Source: JAZQHR01 sp045540695
Lineage (GTDB): Bacteria > Bacillota > Clostridia > UMGS1810
Direction of reading: 5' to 3'
NCBI GenBank assembly: GCA_045540695.1
Contig: JAZQHR010000103.1
Coordinates: 8,104-72,103, forward strand
Length of the DNA: 64,000 bases
Position numbers and translations under genes: made by a program. Shown piece by piece: positions 14,980 through 24,219 of the stretch (positions within the stretch are counted from its first letter, which is position 1; every line of letters begins with the position of its first letter). Under the pieces are notes generated by a model that saw only the letters and a list, made by a program, of their open reading frames with translations, did no database searches and was not told the DNA's origin.

Positions 14980-16290
14980 ATGAAATTACCAAAAATGAAA
15001 TTTACTGCAGCTGGTGATATGCTTATTCAAAGGCTTATATCAACAAAATACGAAGGATTTGATGCAGTAAGAGATTATATATCAAAAGGTGATGCAAGAT
15101 TTTTCAATTTTGAATCTATAATTTACCGTGAGGGTATATGGGGAAATTATTTTAATGGAGGTTCATTCCATAATTCTGACCCAAAAACACTGGACATTGC
15201 AAAAGAATATGGCTTTAATATGATGACATTTGCGAACAACCACACATTTGACTGGGGATATGGCGGACTTATATCTACACTTGATGCACTAAAGGAAACA
15301 GATTTTGTTCACGCAGGTGTAGGAATGAATCTTGATGAGGCTGCTTCTCCTGCATATCTTGAAACGCCTACTGGTAGAGTTGCACTGATTTCTATGGCAT
15401 CGTCTATAGCTGACCCATCAGCCATGGCGGGTAAGCAGTCAAGACGTATACCTGGACGACCTGGTGTAAATGCACTTAGAACCAATGAATATATAGAAGT
15501 AACTAAAGAGCAGTTTGATGCCCTTAAAGCTATAGCGGAAACAAGCGGTATAAACGCTGAACACGCAATTCTTCAGGCGGAAGGTTATGCAGCTCTGAAC
15601 GAAGATACAGATGTAGTCGAACTAAGCAATAAAATTAAATTTCGTTTGGGCGACAAGGCAAAACATCACGTTAGCTTAAACGAAAAGGATATGACAAGGC
15701 TTGAAAAGGCTATTTACGAAGCAAAATCGCAGGCGGACTACATACTTATAAGTATTCACGGACACGAGGTTTCGGGTAATGCAAAAGAAATTCCTGCAGA
15801 TTTCTTAAAAGAATTTGCACATCGCTGTATTGATATGGGTGCACACGCGGTATTAGGACATGGTCCGCATCTGTTGAGACCACTTGAGATTTATAAAAAT
15901 TGCCCAATATTCTATTCGCTCGGTGATTTTATGCTACATAACGAGAGTGTTACATTTGCTCCAGAGGATATGTATGAAAAGTATGGTCTAACTTCTGATG
16001 ATCCGATATGTGATATCTATCGCAAACGTTCACGTAATTATACAGTTGGACTTCTTACTGACAGAAGAATGATGGAGGCGGTAATTCCATACTTTGAAAT
16101 GGAAGACGGAAAGCTTACTCATTTGGAGCTTATGCCGATTGAGCTTGGTTTTGGTGAGCCACGTTATCGTCTTGGAAATCCAAGATTTTGCACAGACAGA
16201 GGCATTATTGAGCGTCTTGCCGACATGTCTGCTCCTTACGGAACTAAAATCAGCATAAATGACGAAGGCATAGGCATTGTTGAGTTATAA
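14980..16290 (+). CDS. CapA-family (PGA_cap) metallophosphoesterase-like protein
   Basis: A 436-residue protein of the CapA/PgsA domain family, a calcineurin-like metallo-fold named after poly-gamma-glutamate capsule synthesis. Visible landmarks are TAAGDMLIQ near the N terminus, FANNHTFDWG near residue 85, ISIHGHEVSG, VLGHGPHLLRPLEIYK and IFYSLGDFM. No signal peptide or anchor is present, unlike membrane-bound PgsA, so it probably acts in the cytoplasm. It lies 22 nt after the serine dehydratase and 27 nt before an M20 hydrolase. An amino-acid or peptide catabolic role is possible; capsule genes are absent here. Confidence 0.8.
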   Translation: MKLPKMKFTAAGDMLIQRLISTKYEGFDAVRDYISKGDARFFNFESIIYREGIWGNYFNGGSFHNSDPKTLDIAKEYGFNMMTFANNHTFDWGYGGLISTLDALKETDFVHAGVGMNLDEAASPAYLETPTGRVALISMASSIADPSAMAGKQSRRIPGRPGVNALRTNEYIEVTKEQFDALKAIAETSGINAEHAILQAEGYAALNEDTDVVELSNKIKFRLGDKAKHHVSLNEKDMTRLEKAIYEAKSQADYILISIHGHEVSGNAKEIPADFLKEFAHRCIDMGAHAVLGHGPHLLRPLEIYKNCPIFYSLGDFMLHNESVTFAPEDMYEKYGLTSDDPICDIYRKRSRNYTVGLLTDRRMMEAVIPYFEMEDGKLTHLELMPIELGFGEPRYRLGNPRFCTDRGIIERLADMSAPYGTKISINDEGIGIVEL

Positions 16291-16317
16291 AATTATATTA
16301 TTGGGAGATATGAAATT

Positions 16318-17502
16318 ATGAAATCTATTTCAGAAAAATGCAAACAAATAGAAGATAAGCTTATATCACTTCGAAGAGAGCTTCACAAATATCCTGAAAT
16401 AGGCGGAGATTTGCCGAAAACAAAAGAAATTGTATGCCGTGAGCTTGACAGAATGGGTATTTCGTACAAGGAAAACACAACTGATGATGGTGTAATAGCA
16501 AATATAAAAGGTGCAAAAATTGGCAAAACAATAGCATTTCGTGCTGATATGGACGGACTTCACATAAATGAAGCGACAAACCTACCATTTAAGTCGGAAA
16601 TCGAAGGACAGATGCATGGCTGCGGACACGATGCACACACTGCTATACTTCTTGCGACTGCTGAAATATTAAATAACTGTAAAGATGAAATAAATGGCAC
16701 AGTGAGATTACTATTCCAGACAGGTGAAGAAACAGGAACAGGAGCAAAAAATATGCTATCTGAAGGTGCAATTGACGGTGTAGATGCTATTTGTGCTATT
16801 CATGTTGGTAACCTTGCAGGTGACAGTCTTCCAGCAGGCTCGGTGGTTGTTCTTCCGGGTCCGGTAAGTGCAGGAAAGGACAAGTTCACCATAACTGTGC
16901 ACGGCAAAGGAACACACACTGCATTTCCTGAAAAGGGGATTGACCCTATACTTATAGCTGCAAGAATTGTAAATGCGTGCGAAGAAATGTCGGCAAGAGA
17001 GCTTCCTGTGGGAACTGCGGCTGTTTTAAGCTTTGGAAGCTTTAATGCAGGGATTGACCACAACACTATTCCTGACACTGCTGTTCTTAAGGGAAGTATA
17101 CGTGTTCAGGACGTAAACACAAGAAACTTCATGGGCGAAAGACTTAAATCAATAGCTGAAAACATTGCAAAAGCGTTTAGAGCTGAATGCACAGTTGATA
17201 TAAAAAGAGGCTCATCTACGGTAATGAATGATAAAAGCTTAAGTGAACTTGTAGCAAAATCCGTTACCGATGCACTTGGTGACGAAATGGTATACACATC
17301 TATTCCATCGCCACTTATGGGTTCCGACGACTTTGCAAATTATGCCGAGAAAATTCCGGGAGTATATTTCTTCCTTTGCACAAACAATAAGGATAAAGGC
17401 ATTATTCAGGCGAATCATAACCCTGAATTTGACGTCGATGAAGATGTATTATGGAAGGGCGTAGCTGCATACTGTGCTACTGCAATTGAATTTTTAAAAT
17501 AA
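16318..17502 (+). CDS. M20D-family amidohydrolase
   Basis: A 394-residue zinc-dependent hydrolase of the hippurate/indole-acetyl-amino-acid/N-acetyl-diaminopimelate deacetylase group. Signatures are LRRELHKYPEIGG, AFRADMDGLHI, MHGCGHDAHTA (Cys and His ligands), QTGEETGTGA (catalytic Glu pair) and the dimerisation domain starting about residue 185. The C terminus has GSDDFANYAEKIPG and a final His ligand in QANHNPEFDV. It removes acyl groups from amino acids or small peptides; the natural substrate cannot be read from sequence. It forms an operon with the serine dehydratase and CapA-like genes. Confidence 0.88.
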   Translation: MKSISEKCKQIEDKLISLRRELHKYPEIGGDLPKTKEIVCRELDRMGISYKENTTDDGVIANIKGAKIGKTIAFRADMDGLHINEATNLPFKSEIEGQMHGCGHDAHTAILLATAEILNNCKDEINGTVRLLFQTGEETGTGAKNMLSEGAIDGVDAICAIHVGNLAGDSLPAGSVVVLPGPVSAGKDKFTITVHGKGTHTAFPEKGIDPILIAARIVNACEEMSARELPVGTAAVLSFGSFNAGIDHNTIPDTAVLKGSIRVQDVNTRNFMGERLKSIAENIAKAFRAECTVDIKRGSSTVMNDKSLSELVAKSVTDALGDEMVYTSIPSPLMGSDDFANYAEKIPGVYFFLCTNNKDKGIIQANHNPEFDVDEDVLWKGVAAYCATAIEFLK

Positions 17503-17514
17503 TTTATTTTTATA

Positions 17515-17538
17515 AGCCTGCTTTTGCAGGCTTTTTTG
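17515..17538 (+). terminator. Rho-independent terminator
   Basis: AGCCTGC (17515-17521), loop TTTT, GCAGGCT (17526-17532) then six T. It ends the serine dehydratase-CapA-M20 operon. Confidence 0.9.
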
Positions 17539-17620
17539 TTTGTTGTGTAAAGTGTTATTTACGTAATACACAGAAAAAATAATAATAGAATTGATATCAA
17601 CAGTAATTAAATGAAATTTC

Positions 17621-17683
17621 GCAACCAAAGGTTGCTACAAAAATCAAACTAAAGTTGATTGATATAAAACGAGTAATTTGCTA
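17621..17683 (+). promoter_or_regulatory. putative operator region of the HTH-phosphohexomutase gene
   Basis: GCAACCaaaGGTTGC (17621-17635) is a perfect 6-3-6 palindrome. A second, imperfect site TCAAACtaaAGTTGA lies at 17644-17658. It shares the CAAC/GTTG core and the AGTTGA half-site found upstream of the other HTH-enzyme fusion at 13418-13432. A TTGATA near 17661 with TAATAT 17 bp later could be the promoter. Confidence 0.5.
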
Positions 17684-17733
17684 ATATTATAATAAAAGAA
17701 TTTATATAAAAGCTATGAAAGGCGGATAAAACG

Positions 17734-19353
17734 ATGACAATAGGTGAAAAAATCTCACAGCTTAGATTGTCTAAAAATATTTCTCAGGAACAACTCGCAG
17801 AGAAAATTTCTGTTTCAAGACAGTCGGTATCAAAGTGGGAGATGGACCAGGCACTACCACAAATAGATAAGGTGCTTCAATTATGCGAATTATTTAATAT
17901 ATCAACTGATGATCTATTACAAGATAAAATTGCATTAAAGCAAAATACAAATAAGGATTTTTGCCATAACAAATATTTTGGTACTGATGGCTTCAGGGGT
18001 GAAGCAAATGTTAACCTGACATCTTTTCAGGCGTATAGGGTAGGTAGATTTTTAGGCTGGTATTACTCTTCTGAACTTTCAGGTTGCACTAAAGCAGGGT
18101 ATAGACCAAGAATTGTAATAGGAAAGGATACCCGACGTTCAAGCTATATGCTGGAATATTCTATTGTTGCAGGCATTACTGCATCAGGTGCAGATGCATA
18201 TATGCTTCACGTTACTACAACGCCAAGTGTGTCGTATGTTACACGCCAGGATGAGTTTGATTGTGGTATTATGATTACTGCATCACACAATCCATATTAC
18301 GATAATGGCATAAAAATTATAAACAAATATGGCGAAAAGCTTGATGACAAAACGACCGCACTTATCGAAAGTTATATCGATGGAGATTTAAATATACTTG
18401 GTGTTTTGGAAGATGATTTACCTCTTGCGTGTCGGGAAAAAATAGGTTGTATTGTCGATTATGTTTCGGGTAGAAACAGATATGTCGGATACCTTATTTC
18501 ACTTGCATCAAATTCATATAAAAACCTAAAAATAGGTCTTGACTGTGCAAATGGTGCATCGTGGATGATTGCAAAATCAGTGTTTGGTGCACTTGGTGCT
18601 CAAACCTTTGTTATTGGTGCTGAACCGGACGGATTAAACGTAAATAGCGGATGCGGTTCAACACACATTGAAAATTTATGTAAGCTTGTAAAAGAAAAAC
18701 ATCTAGACTTAGGTTTTGCATTTGACGGGGATACTGACAGATGTATTGCCGTCGACGGAAATGGTAACGTTGTAGATGGCGATGCTATGATGTATATACT
18801 TGCTAAACGTCTAAAATCGCGTGGTATGCTTAATAATGACACAGTTGTTGCTACTATAATGTCAAATAGCGGACTTATTTCAAGTCTTGAAAAAATAGGT
18901 ATAAAATGTGAGCAGACAACAGTTGGTGACAGATTTGTGTATGAATGTATGCAAAACAATGATTACAGTCTTGGCGGTGAGCAATCAGGACATATCATAT
19001 TAAAGAAATATGCTACCACTGGCGATGGATTATTAACAGCTATAATGATTACCGAGGAAGTTTGTGATAGTAAAATGTCACTTTCTGAACTTGCAAGTCC
19101 GGTAAAACTATATCCTCAATACACCATAAATGTTCGTGTAAAGGATAAATCAGCAGTTTTAGCTGATGGAGAAGTAATATCTTCATTAGAAAGTGTAAAA
19201 AATCTTATTGGTGATAACGGAAGAGCACTTCTTAGACAGAGTGGAACAGAGCCTGTAATAAGAATTATGATAGAATGCGAAAATGAGAGTAAGTGCGTAG
19301 AATACGCAAATGTTATTGCAGATAAGATAAGCGAAAGGGGACATAACGCTTGA
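17734..19353 (+). CDS. Cro/CI-type DNA-binding domain fused to phosphoglucosamine-mutase-like enzyme
   Basis: A 539-residue fusion. Residues 5-64 are an XRE helix-turn-helix (ISQEQLAEKISVSRQSVSKWE). From about residue 79 it is an alpha-D-phosphohexomutase: FGTDGFRGEA (82-91), the phosphoserine loop TASHNP (Ser184), the magnesium loop DGDTDR (331-336), sugar-binding GGEQSGH (414-420) and the phosphate-binding RQSGTEPVIRI near the C terminus. GGEQSGH favours GlmM-like activity (glucosamine-6-P to glucosamine-1-P). The next gene overlaps by 4 nt and looks GlmU-like. A DNA-binding domain on this enzyme is unusual. Confidence 0.85.
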   Translation: MTIGEKISQLRLSKNISQEQLAEKISVSRQSVSKWEMDQALPQIDKVLQLCELFNISTDDLLQDKIALKQNTNKDFCHNKYFGTDGFRGEANVNLTSFQAYRVGRFLGWYYSSELSGCTKAGYRPRIVIGKDTRRSSYMLEYSIVAGITASGADAYMLHVTTTPSVSYVTRQDEFDCGIMITASHNPYYDNGIKIINKYGEKLDDKTTALIESYIDGDLNILGVLEDDLPLACREKIGCIVDYVSGRNRYVGYLISLASNSYKNLKIGLDCANGASWMIAKSVFGALGAQTFVIGAEPDGLNVNSGCGSTHIENLCKLVKEKHLDLGFAFDGDTDRCIAVDGNGNVVDGDAMMYILAKRLKSRGMLNNDTVVATIMSNSGLISSLEKIGIKCEQTTVGDRFVYECMQNNDYSLGGEQSGHIILKKYATTGDGLLTAIMITEEVCDSKMSLSELASPVKLYPQYTINVRVKDKSAVLADGEVISSLESVKNLIGDNGRALLRQSGTEPVIRIMIECENESKCVEYANVIADKISERGHNA

Positions 19354-20012
19354 ATAAAATTGTTAAGACGAGAGAGCTTTTTGACTGCAAAACTTTGTAT
19401 TTAAAAGAGCTTTTCGAAAGCTCTGAATACCCATGGGAGATGCTTCCTAAAATAAAGGCGTATATTTTAAATTTGATCGAACAAGGTTTAAGCGGTTATA
19501 CTAAATATGCAGAAGGTGTTTATGTAGGTGAAAATGTCAAGATATATCCTAATGTAACTATCGAAGCACCAGCAATAATAGGCGAAGGTACAGAAATTCG
19601 ACCAGGAGCATTTATAAGAGGAAATGTTATTACTGGAAAAAACTGTGTAATAGGTAATTCTACGGAATTAAAAAATTGCATACTTCTCGATAATGTTCAG
19701 GTTCCGCATTATAACTATGTTGGTGATTCAGTCCTTGGAAACTATGCCCACATGGGTGCAGGTTCTATATGTTCTAATCTTAAGTCTGATGGTAAACCGG
19801 TAGTAATACATGCTGATGTAGATATTGAAACTGGACTTCGAAAAATTGGCGGAATATTAGGTGATTACGCGGATGTTGGTTGCGGTTGTGTCCTAAATCC
19901 GGGTACTGTAATTGGAAAAAACACTTCTGTATACCCATTGACACCGCTTAGAGGAGTGTATCCTTCAGAGTGTATAGTCAAATCCACTCATAATATAGTA
20001 AAAAGAATATAA
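19350..20012 (+). CDS. left-handed beta-helix (hexapeptide repeat) protein, GlmU C-terminal-like
   Basis: A 220-residue protein. After about 55 helical residues it has hexapeptide repeats (YVGENVKIYPNVTIEAPAII onward) through about residue 200. GDSVLGNYAHMGAGSICSN and VGCGCVLNPGTVIG match acyltransferase or nucleotidyltransferase beta-helix domains such as that of GlmU. No N-terminal pyrophosphorylase domain is present. Starting inside the upstream mutase gene, it probably acts on the same sugar phosphate. Acetyl transfer is likely but unproven. Confidence 0.75.
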   Translation: MNKIVKTRELFDCKTLYLKELFESSEYPWEMLPKIKAYILNLIEQGLSGYTKYAEGVYVGENVKIYPNVTIEAPAIIGEGTEIRPGAFIRGNVITGKNCVIGNSTELKNCILLDNVQVPHYNYVGDSVLGNYAHMGAGSICSNLKSDGKPVVIHADVDIETGLRKIGGILGDYADVGCGCVLNPGTVIGKNTSVYPLTPLRGVYPSECIVKSTHNIVKRI

Positions 20013-20020
20013 ATGTAAAA

Positions 20021-20052
20021 AATTCTGCATTTGTGTTGCAGAATTTTTTTGT
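20021..20052 (+). terminator. Rho-independent terminator
   Basis: AATTCTGCA (20021-20029) and TGCAGAATT (20037-20045), loop 7 nt, followed by a T tract. It ends the HTH-phosphohexomutase operon. Confidence 0.88.
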
Positions 20053-20059
20053 TTTTTTA

Positions 20060-20088
20060 TTGTATTTTGATTTTAAAAGTGATAAAAT
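20060..20088 (+). promoter_or_regulatory. sigma-A-type promoter
   Basis: TTGTAT at 20060-20065 and TAAAAT at 20083-20088, spacing 17 bp, 28 nt before the amidohydrolase start. Confidence 0.55.
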
Positions 20089-20116
20089 GTTTAAAAGTAT
20101 ACTAGGGGGACTATAT

Positions 20117-21265
20117 ATGATTATTAAAAATGGTTTGATTCACGATGCTGTTAATGAAGAAGCATACATATCTGATATAAAAATTGTTGATGGTAAAATT
20201 GCAGAGATTGCTAAAAATATAAATGATGCCGACAACGAAGTGATTGATGCTACAGGACTGAATGTTTTTCCTGGAATGGTAGAAGGTCATTGTCATACTG
20301 GAATGAGCTCGTATGGTACTTCTGAAGATAAAGAACATAATGAAAAAAACGATGCTTTAAATCCACACTTAAGAGCTATTGATGGATTTAATCCATTTAG
20401 TCCGCTTGTTGGAAGAGCACTTAATGCCGGTATAACAACAATTTGTACAGGTCCGGGTAGTGCAGCAGTTGTCGGCGGAACTTTTATCGCTGTAAAAACT
20501 TACGGCACTTGCGTTGATGATATGCTTGTTAAAAACGATGTGGCTATGAAATGCGCTCTTGGTGAAAATCCAAAAAGAATTATTAATTCAATCAATTCAC
20601 GTATGACATCAGCTGCAAAGCTTCGTGAGATTTTATTTCAGACAAAAGAATATCTTGCTAAAAAAGAACTTGCAAGTGATGACATTTCCAAATTGCCAAA
20701 GTTTGATATGAAGCTTGAAGCAATGATACCTGTTATAAAGAAAAATATACCTTTAAAAATTCATGCACACAGAGCTGATGATATATGTACAGCTATCAGA
20801 ATTGCAAAGGAATTTGATGTTAAATGTACCATTGAACATTGTACGGAAGGTCACCTTATAGTTAATGAACTTGTTAAAGCTAACGTACCTGTAATATGCG
20901 GTCCGGTTATGTGTGGTGGAGCTAAGTTCGAACTTGCAAATAAGACTTTTAAAACAGCCGCTGTACTTGCTGACGCCGGCTTGAATGTAAGTATAACTAC
21001 CGATGCGGGCGTTACACAGCTTGAATATTTGCCACTATGTGCCGCTTATGCCATCAAAGATGGTGGCATGAATCCATTTAAAGCACTTCAGGCAATTACA
21101 ATCAATCCTGCGCGTCACATAGGCATAGAAGACAGGGTTGGTTCTATTGAAGTTGGCAAAGATGCCGATATTCTTATTACAGATGGTGATATACTTGTAA
21201 ATACCACAAAGGTGCTTAAAGTAATTGTTGACGGAAAAATAGTTGTTAAAAAATTAATTTGTTAA
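20117..21265 (+). CDS. imidazolonepropionase-like amidohydrolase
   Basis: A 382-residue metal-dependent hydrolase of the amidohydrolase superfamily. It has the N-terminal beta-sandwich, VEGHCHTG (HxH metal ligands), LKIHAHRADD, IEHCTEGH and the late Asp in TTDAGVTQ. The end returns to the sandwich with GSIEVGKDADI. An upstream in-frame start exists, but AGGGGGA before ATG 20117 decides it. The substrate is unknown; relatives include imidazolonepropionase and related cyclic amide hydrolases. It is transcribed alone between its own promoter and terminator. Confidence 0.82.
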   Translation: MIIKNGLIHDAVNEEAYISDIKIVDGKIAEIAKNINDADNEVIDATGLNVFPGMVEGHCHTGMSSYGTSEDKEHNEKNDALNPHLRAIDGFNPFSPLVGRALNAGITTICTGPGSAAVVGGTFIAVKTYGTCVDDMLVKNDVAMKCALGENPKRIINSINSRMTSAAKLREILFQTKEYLAKKELASDDISKLPKFDMKLEAMIPVIKKNIPLKIHAHRADDICTAIRIAKEFDVKCTIEHCTEGHLIVNELVKANVPVICGPVMCGGAKFELANKTFKTAAVLADAGLNVSITTDAGVTQLEYLPLCAAYAIKDGGMNPFKALQAITINPARHIGIEDRVGSIEVGKDADILITDGDILVNTTKVLKVIVDGKIVVKKLIC

Positions 21266-21272
21266 TTTTCAT

Positions 21273-21303
21273 AAAAAAGTTATCTTTCGGGATGACTTTT
21301 TTA
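21273..21303 (+). terminator. Rho-independent terminator
   Basis: AAAAAGTTATC with GATGACTTTTT around the loop TTTCG, with a T-rich 3' arm. One G-T pair lies in the stem. Confidence 0.75.
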
Positions 21304-21342
21304 TTATTTTGGAAAAATTTTATTTTTGAAATGTATAAAATA

Positions 21343-21371
21343 TTGACTTTACAATACATTATTTGTATAAT
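21343..21371 (+). promoter_or_regulatory. strong sigma-A-type promoter for ddh
   Basis: TTGACT at 21343-21348, 17 bp, TATAAT at 21366-21371. It lies about 40 nt before the diaminopimelate dehydrogenase start. Confidence 0.85.
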
Positions 21372-21409
21372 AAAGTTTGTAAAAACTAACTTGTGAAAAG
21401 AGGATATAT

Positions 21410-22393
21410 ATGAATATAAAAATTGGAATAGTTGGATACGGAAATCTTGGAAAAGGCGTTGAAAGTGCTATACTTCAAAATAAAGATATGTCACTTTACG
21501 GCGTATTTACCAGAAGAAATCCGTCTGACCTTAAGACACTTACAGGAGCAAAAGTATATTCACTTGATGATATATTAAATCACAAAGATAAAGTTGACGT
21601 GCTTATAATTTGCGGAGGTAGTGCTACTGATTTACCAGTGCAGACGCCTGAGCTTGCAAAGAATTTTAATGTAATCGATAGTTTTGATACACATGCAAAA
21701 ATTCCAGAGCATTTTGAAAATGTTGATGCTGAGGCTAAAAAATCGGGTAAAACTGCTATGATTTCAGTAGGATGGGACCCTGGTATGTTTTCGCTTAACA
21801 GGCTATATGGCGAAGTAGTCCTTCCTGACGGAAAAGATTACACATTTTGGGGTAAAGGGGTAAGTCAAGGACACTCGGATGCCATAAGAAGAATAGATGG
21901 TGTTGTGGACGCAAGACAATATACAATACCTGTTGATGAAGCACTTGATGCAGTTAGAAGCGGTGCAAACCCCGAACTTACTACACGTCAGAAACACATA
22001 AGAGAGTGTTTTGTTGTAGCAGACGATAGTGCTGATAAAGCAAAAATTGAAAACGAAATCAAAACTATGCCAAACTATTTTGCCGATTACGATACAATTG
22101 TTCACTTTATTTCGCTTGAAGAATTAAAACGTGACCATAACGGTATTCCACATGGTGGTTTTGTTATAAGAAGTGGTAAAACGGGTTTAAATGGCGAACA
22201 TAATCATATTATAGAGTATAGCTTAAAGCTTGATTCTAACCCTGAATTTACATCATCTGTTTTAGTTGCTTATGCCCGTGCTGTATATAGGTTAAACAAA
22301 GAAGGAATGCATGGATGCAAAACAGTATTTGATATAGCACCTGCATATTTATCACCAAATTCAGCCGAAGATTTAAGAAAAAGATTGTTATAA
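21410..22393 (+). CDS. ddh: meso-diaminopimelate D-dehydrogenase
   Basis: A 327-residue NADP-dependent enzyme making meso-DAP from tetrahydrodipicolinate in one step, for lysine and peptidoglycan. The N-terminal Rossmann motif is IGIVGYGNLGKGVE, and the family features SVGWDPGMFSLNR, FWGKGVSQGHSDAIRRI and GEHNHIIEY are present. Length matches the family. It is monocistronic, with its own strong promoter and a terminator. It implies mDAP-type peptidoglycan, consistent with the murB and murD genes nearby. Confidence 0.95.
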   Translation: MNIKIGIVGYGNLGKGVESAILQNKDMSLYGVFTRRNPSDLKTLTGAKVYSLDDILNHKDKVDVLIICGGSATDLPVQTPELAKNFNVIDSFDTHAKIPEHFENVDAEAKKSGKTAMISVGWDPGMFSLNRLYGEVVLPDGKDYTFWGKGVSQGHSDAIRRIDGVVDARQYTIPVDEALDAVRSGANPELTTRQKHIRECFVVADDSADKAKIENEIKTMPNYFADYDTIVHFISLEELKRDHNGIPHGGFVIRSGKTGLNGEHNHIIEYSLKLDSNPEFTSSVLVAYARAVYRLNKEGMHGCKTVFDIAPAYLSPNSAEDLRKRLL

Positions 22394-22398
22394 TATTT

Positions 22399-22438
22399 AA
22401 TAAATATCCATTCAGTTATTGATTGGATATTTATTTTT
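22399..22438 (+). terminator. Rho-independent terminator
   Basis: AATAAATATCCA (22399-22410) pairs with TGGATATTTATT (22424-22435), followed by T residues. Confidence 0.85.
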
Positions 22439-22469
22439 TGAAAAAAAGTACAAAATTAAAGAAAATACT

Positions 22470-22497
22470 TTGATTTTTCCTATAAAAGTAGTATAAT
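22470..22497 (+). promoter_or_regulatory. sigma-A-type promoter for the hprK operon
   Basis: TTGATT at 22470-22475, 16 bp, TATAAT at 22492-22497, 35 nt before hprK with AGGAGGT in between. Confidence 0.7.
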
Positions 22498-22531
22498 AAA
22501 TATAAGTATGTCTATATAGAGGAGGTATACT

Positions 22532-23476
22532 ATGAAAAAACATAGTTTTAGTGTTAATTTAAGTGAAATTATAAAAGAATTTCACCTAAATGTATTAAAC
22601 GAAATTGAAAATTATGAAAATATTAAAATAGTAAATAATGAAATTAACAGACCAAGCCTTCAGATTGCAGGTTTTTTCGATTATTTTGATAATACAAGAC
22701 TGCAAATAATCGGTATGGTTGAAACAACTTATCTACAAAGGCTAACAAGCGAAAAACGTACCGAAGCACTTGAAGCACTTTTTAAAACAAATATTCCTGC
22801 AATTATAGTATCGAGAGGAATTACTCCGTCTGCAGAACTTATAGAGCTTGCTACAAAATATAATACACCTGTTCTTCAAACCAGTGAGTCTACATCGAGA
22901 TTTGTCAGCGGTCTTATAGCATATCTAAATCTTATGCTTGCAGAACGAGTAACAATGCATGGCGTATTTGTCGAAGTATACGGCGAAGGAATACTCATCC
23001 TTGGTGATAGTGGAGTAGGTAAAAGTGAAACTGCAATAGAGCTTGTAAAAAGAGGTCACAGACTTGTAGCTGATGATGCAGTTGAGATAAAAAAAGCATC
23101 AAACAAAGCACTTGTAGGCAGTGCTCCTGCAATTATTCGACATTTTATCGAGCTAAGAGGCATCGGTATAGTAGATGTTAAGAGAATATTTGGTATGGGT
23201 GCTGTAAAAGATACCGAAAAGGTTGATATGGTTATTAACCTTGAACTATGGGAAGACCATAAACAGTATGACAGATTAGGTATTACTACTGAATACACTG
23301 ATATTCTTGGTATAAATGTACCTGCTCTTACAATCCCTGTTAAACCAGGTAGAAACCTAGCTATGATAGTTGAAGTTGCTGCTATGAATAACAGACAAAA
23401 ACGTATGGGTTATAACGCTGCAGAAGCACTTAATAATAGACTAATGAGTGAGATGGAGGGTGGTGCAGAGTTGTAA
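22532..23476 (+). CDS. hprK: HPr kinase/phosphorylase
   Basis: A 314-residue bifunctional sensor that phosphorylates and dephosphorylates Ser46 of HPr (and Crh) to control carbon catabolite repression. The P-loop GDSGVGKSE starts near residue 158. RGHRLVADDAVEI and the HprK signature LRGIGIVDVKRIFGMGAV follow. It leads the operon hprK-PHP-glcK-murB-whiA; its stop overlaps the next start by one base. No HPr gene lies nearby, but the prophage in this window carries an HPr/Crh-like domain. Confidence 0.96.
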   Translation: MKKHSFSVNLSEIIKEFHLNVLNEIENYENIKIVNNEINRPSLQIAGFFDYFDNTRLQIIGMVETTYLQRLTSEKRTEALEALFKTNIPAIIVSRGITPSAELIELATKYNTPVLQTSESTSRFVSGLIAYLNLMLAERVTMHGVFVEVYGEGILILGDSGVGKSETAIELVKRGHRLVADDAVEIKKASNKALVGSAPAIIRHFIELRGIGIVDVKRIFGMGAVKDTEKVDMVINLELWEDHKQYDRLGITTEYTDILGINVPALTIPVKPGRNLAMIVEVAAMNNRQKRMGYNAAEALNNRLMSEMEGGAEL

Positions 23477-24207
23477 TGGATATAAAAACAGATTTACATT
23501 GCCATACTCTTGTTAGTACACATGCATATAGCACTATACAGGAGTATGTTGACAGAGCAAACAAAGTTGGGCTTGAAATGATTGCTATTACCGATCATGG
23601 TATGGGAATAGACGATTCTCCGCACAGATGGCATTTTAGTGAAATGCATTCTATAGTTCCAAATATCATTGATGATGTGTATGTATTACATGGCGTTGAG
23701 GCAAATATAATGTCGCATGACGGTAAGATTGATATGAGTGATAAAATATTAAAAGCACTTAACTGGGTTATAGCTAGTTATCACATTCATAGCATTAAAC
23801 CAGGATCAGTTGAGGAGCACACAAATGCTTATCTTAACCTAATGGAAAATAATTATATCGACGTTATTGGACATAGCGGTTCAGTTGATTACGTATATGA
23901 TTACGAAAAGGTTATAAAAAAAGCTGCTCAGTATAATAAAATAATAGAGATAAACGAAAAAACATTTTCAACACGTGAAGCAAGTATAGAAAACTGTGTT
24001 AAAATTGCTAAACTTTGTAAAAAATATGGCACGAAAATATCTGTAAATTCAGACTCACATTTCACGTCAAGCCTTGGATATTATCCAAATTCTATTAAAA
24101 TGCTTGACGAAATTGAGTTTCCAGAAGAACTGATTGTGAATCTAAACGCTAAACGTGTAATAGACTATATAAATCAAAGAAAAGACAGATTAATGTTAAA
24201 AAAATAA
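23476..24207 (+). CDS. PHP-domain phosphoesterase (YcdX-like)
   Basis: A 243-residue polymerase-and-histidinol-phosphatase domain protein. Metal ligands are clear: DLHCHTLVS, ITDHGMG, HGVEANI, SYHIHS, DVIGHSG and NSDSHF. These match the YcdX-type trinuclear-zinc phosphatases. Substrate unknown. In Clostridia this gene usually accompanies hprK and murB, as here. Confidence 0.85.
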   Translation: MDIKTDLHCHTLVSTHAYSTIQEYVDRANKVGLEMIAITDHGMGIDDSPHRWHFSEMHSIVPNIIDDVYVLHGVEANIMSHDGKIDMSDKILKALNWVIASYHIHSIKPGSVEEHTNAYLNLMENNYIDVIGHSGSVDYVYDYEKVIKKAAQYNKIIEINEKTFSTREASIENCVKIAKLCKKYGTKISVNSDSHFTSSLGYYPNSIKMLDEIEFPEELIVNLNAKRVIDYINQRKDRLMLKK

Positions 24208-24219
24208 AGGAGACAGATT

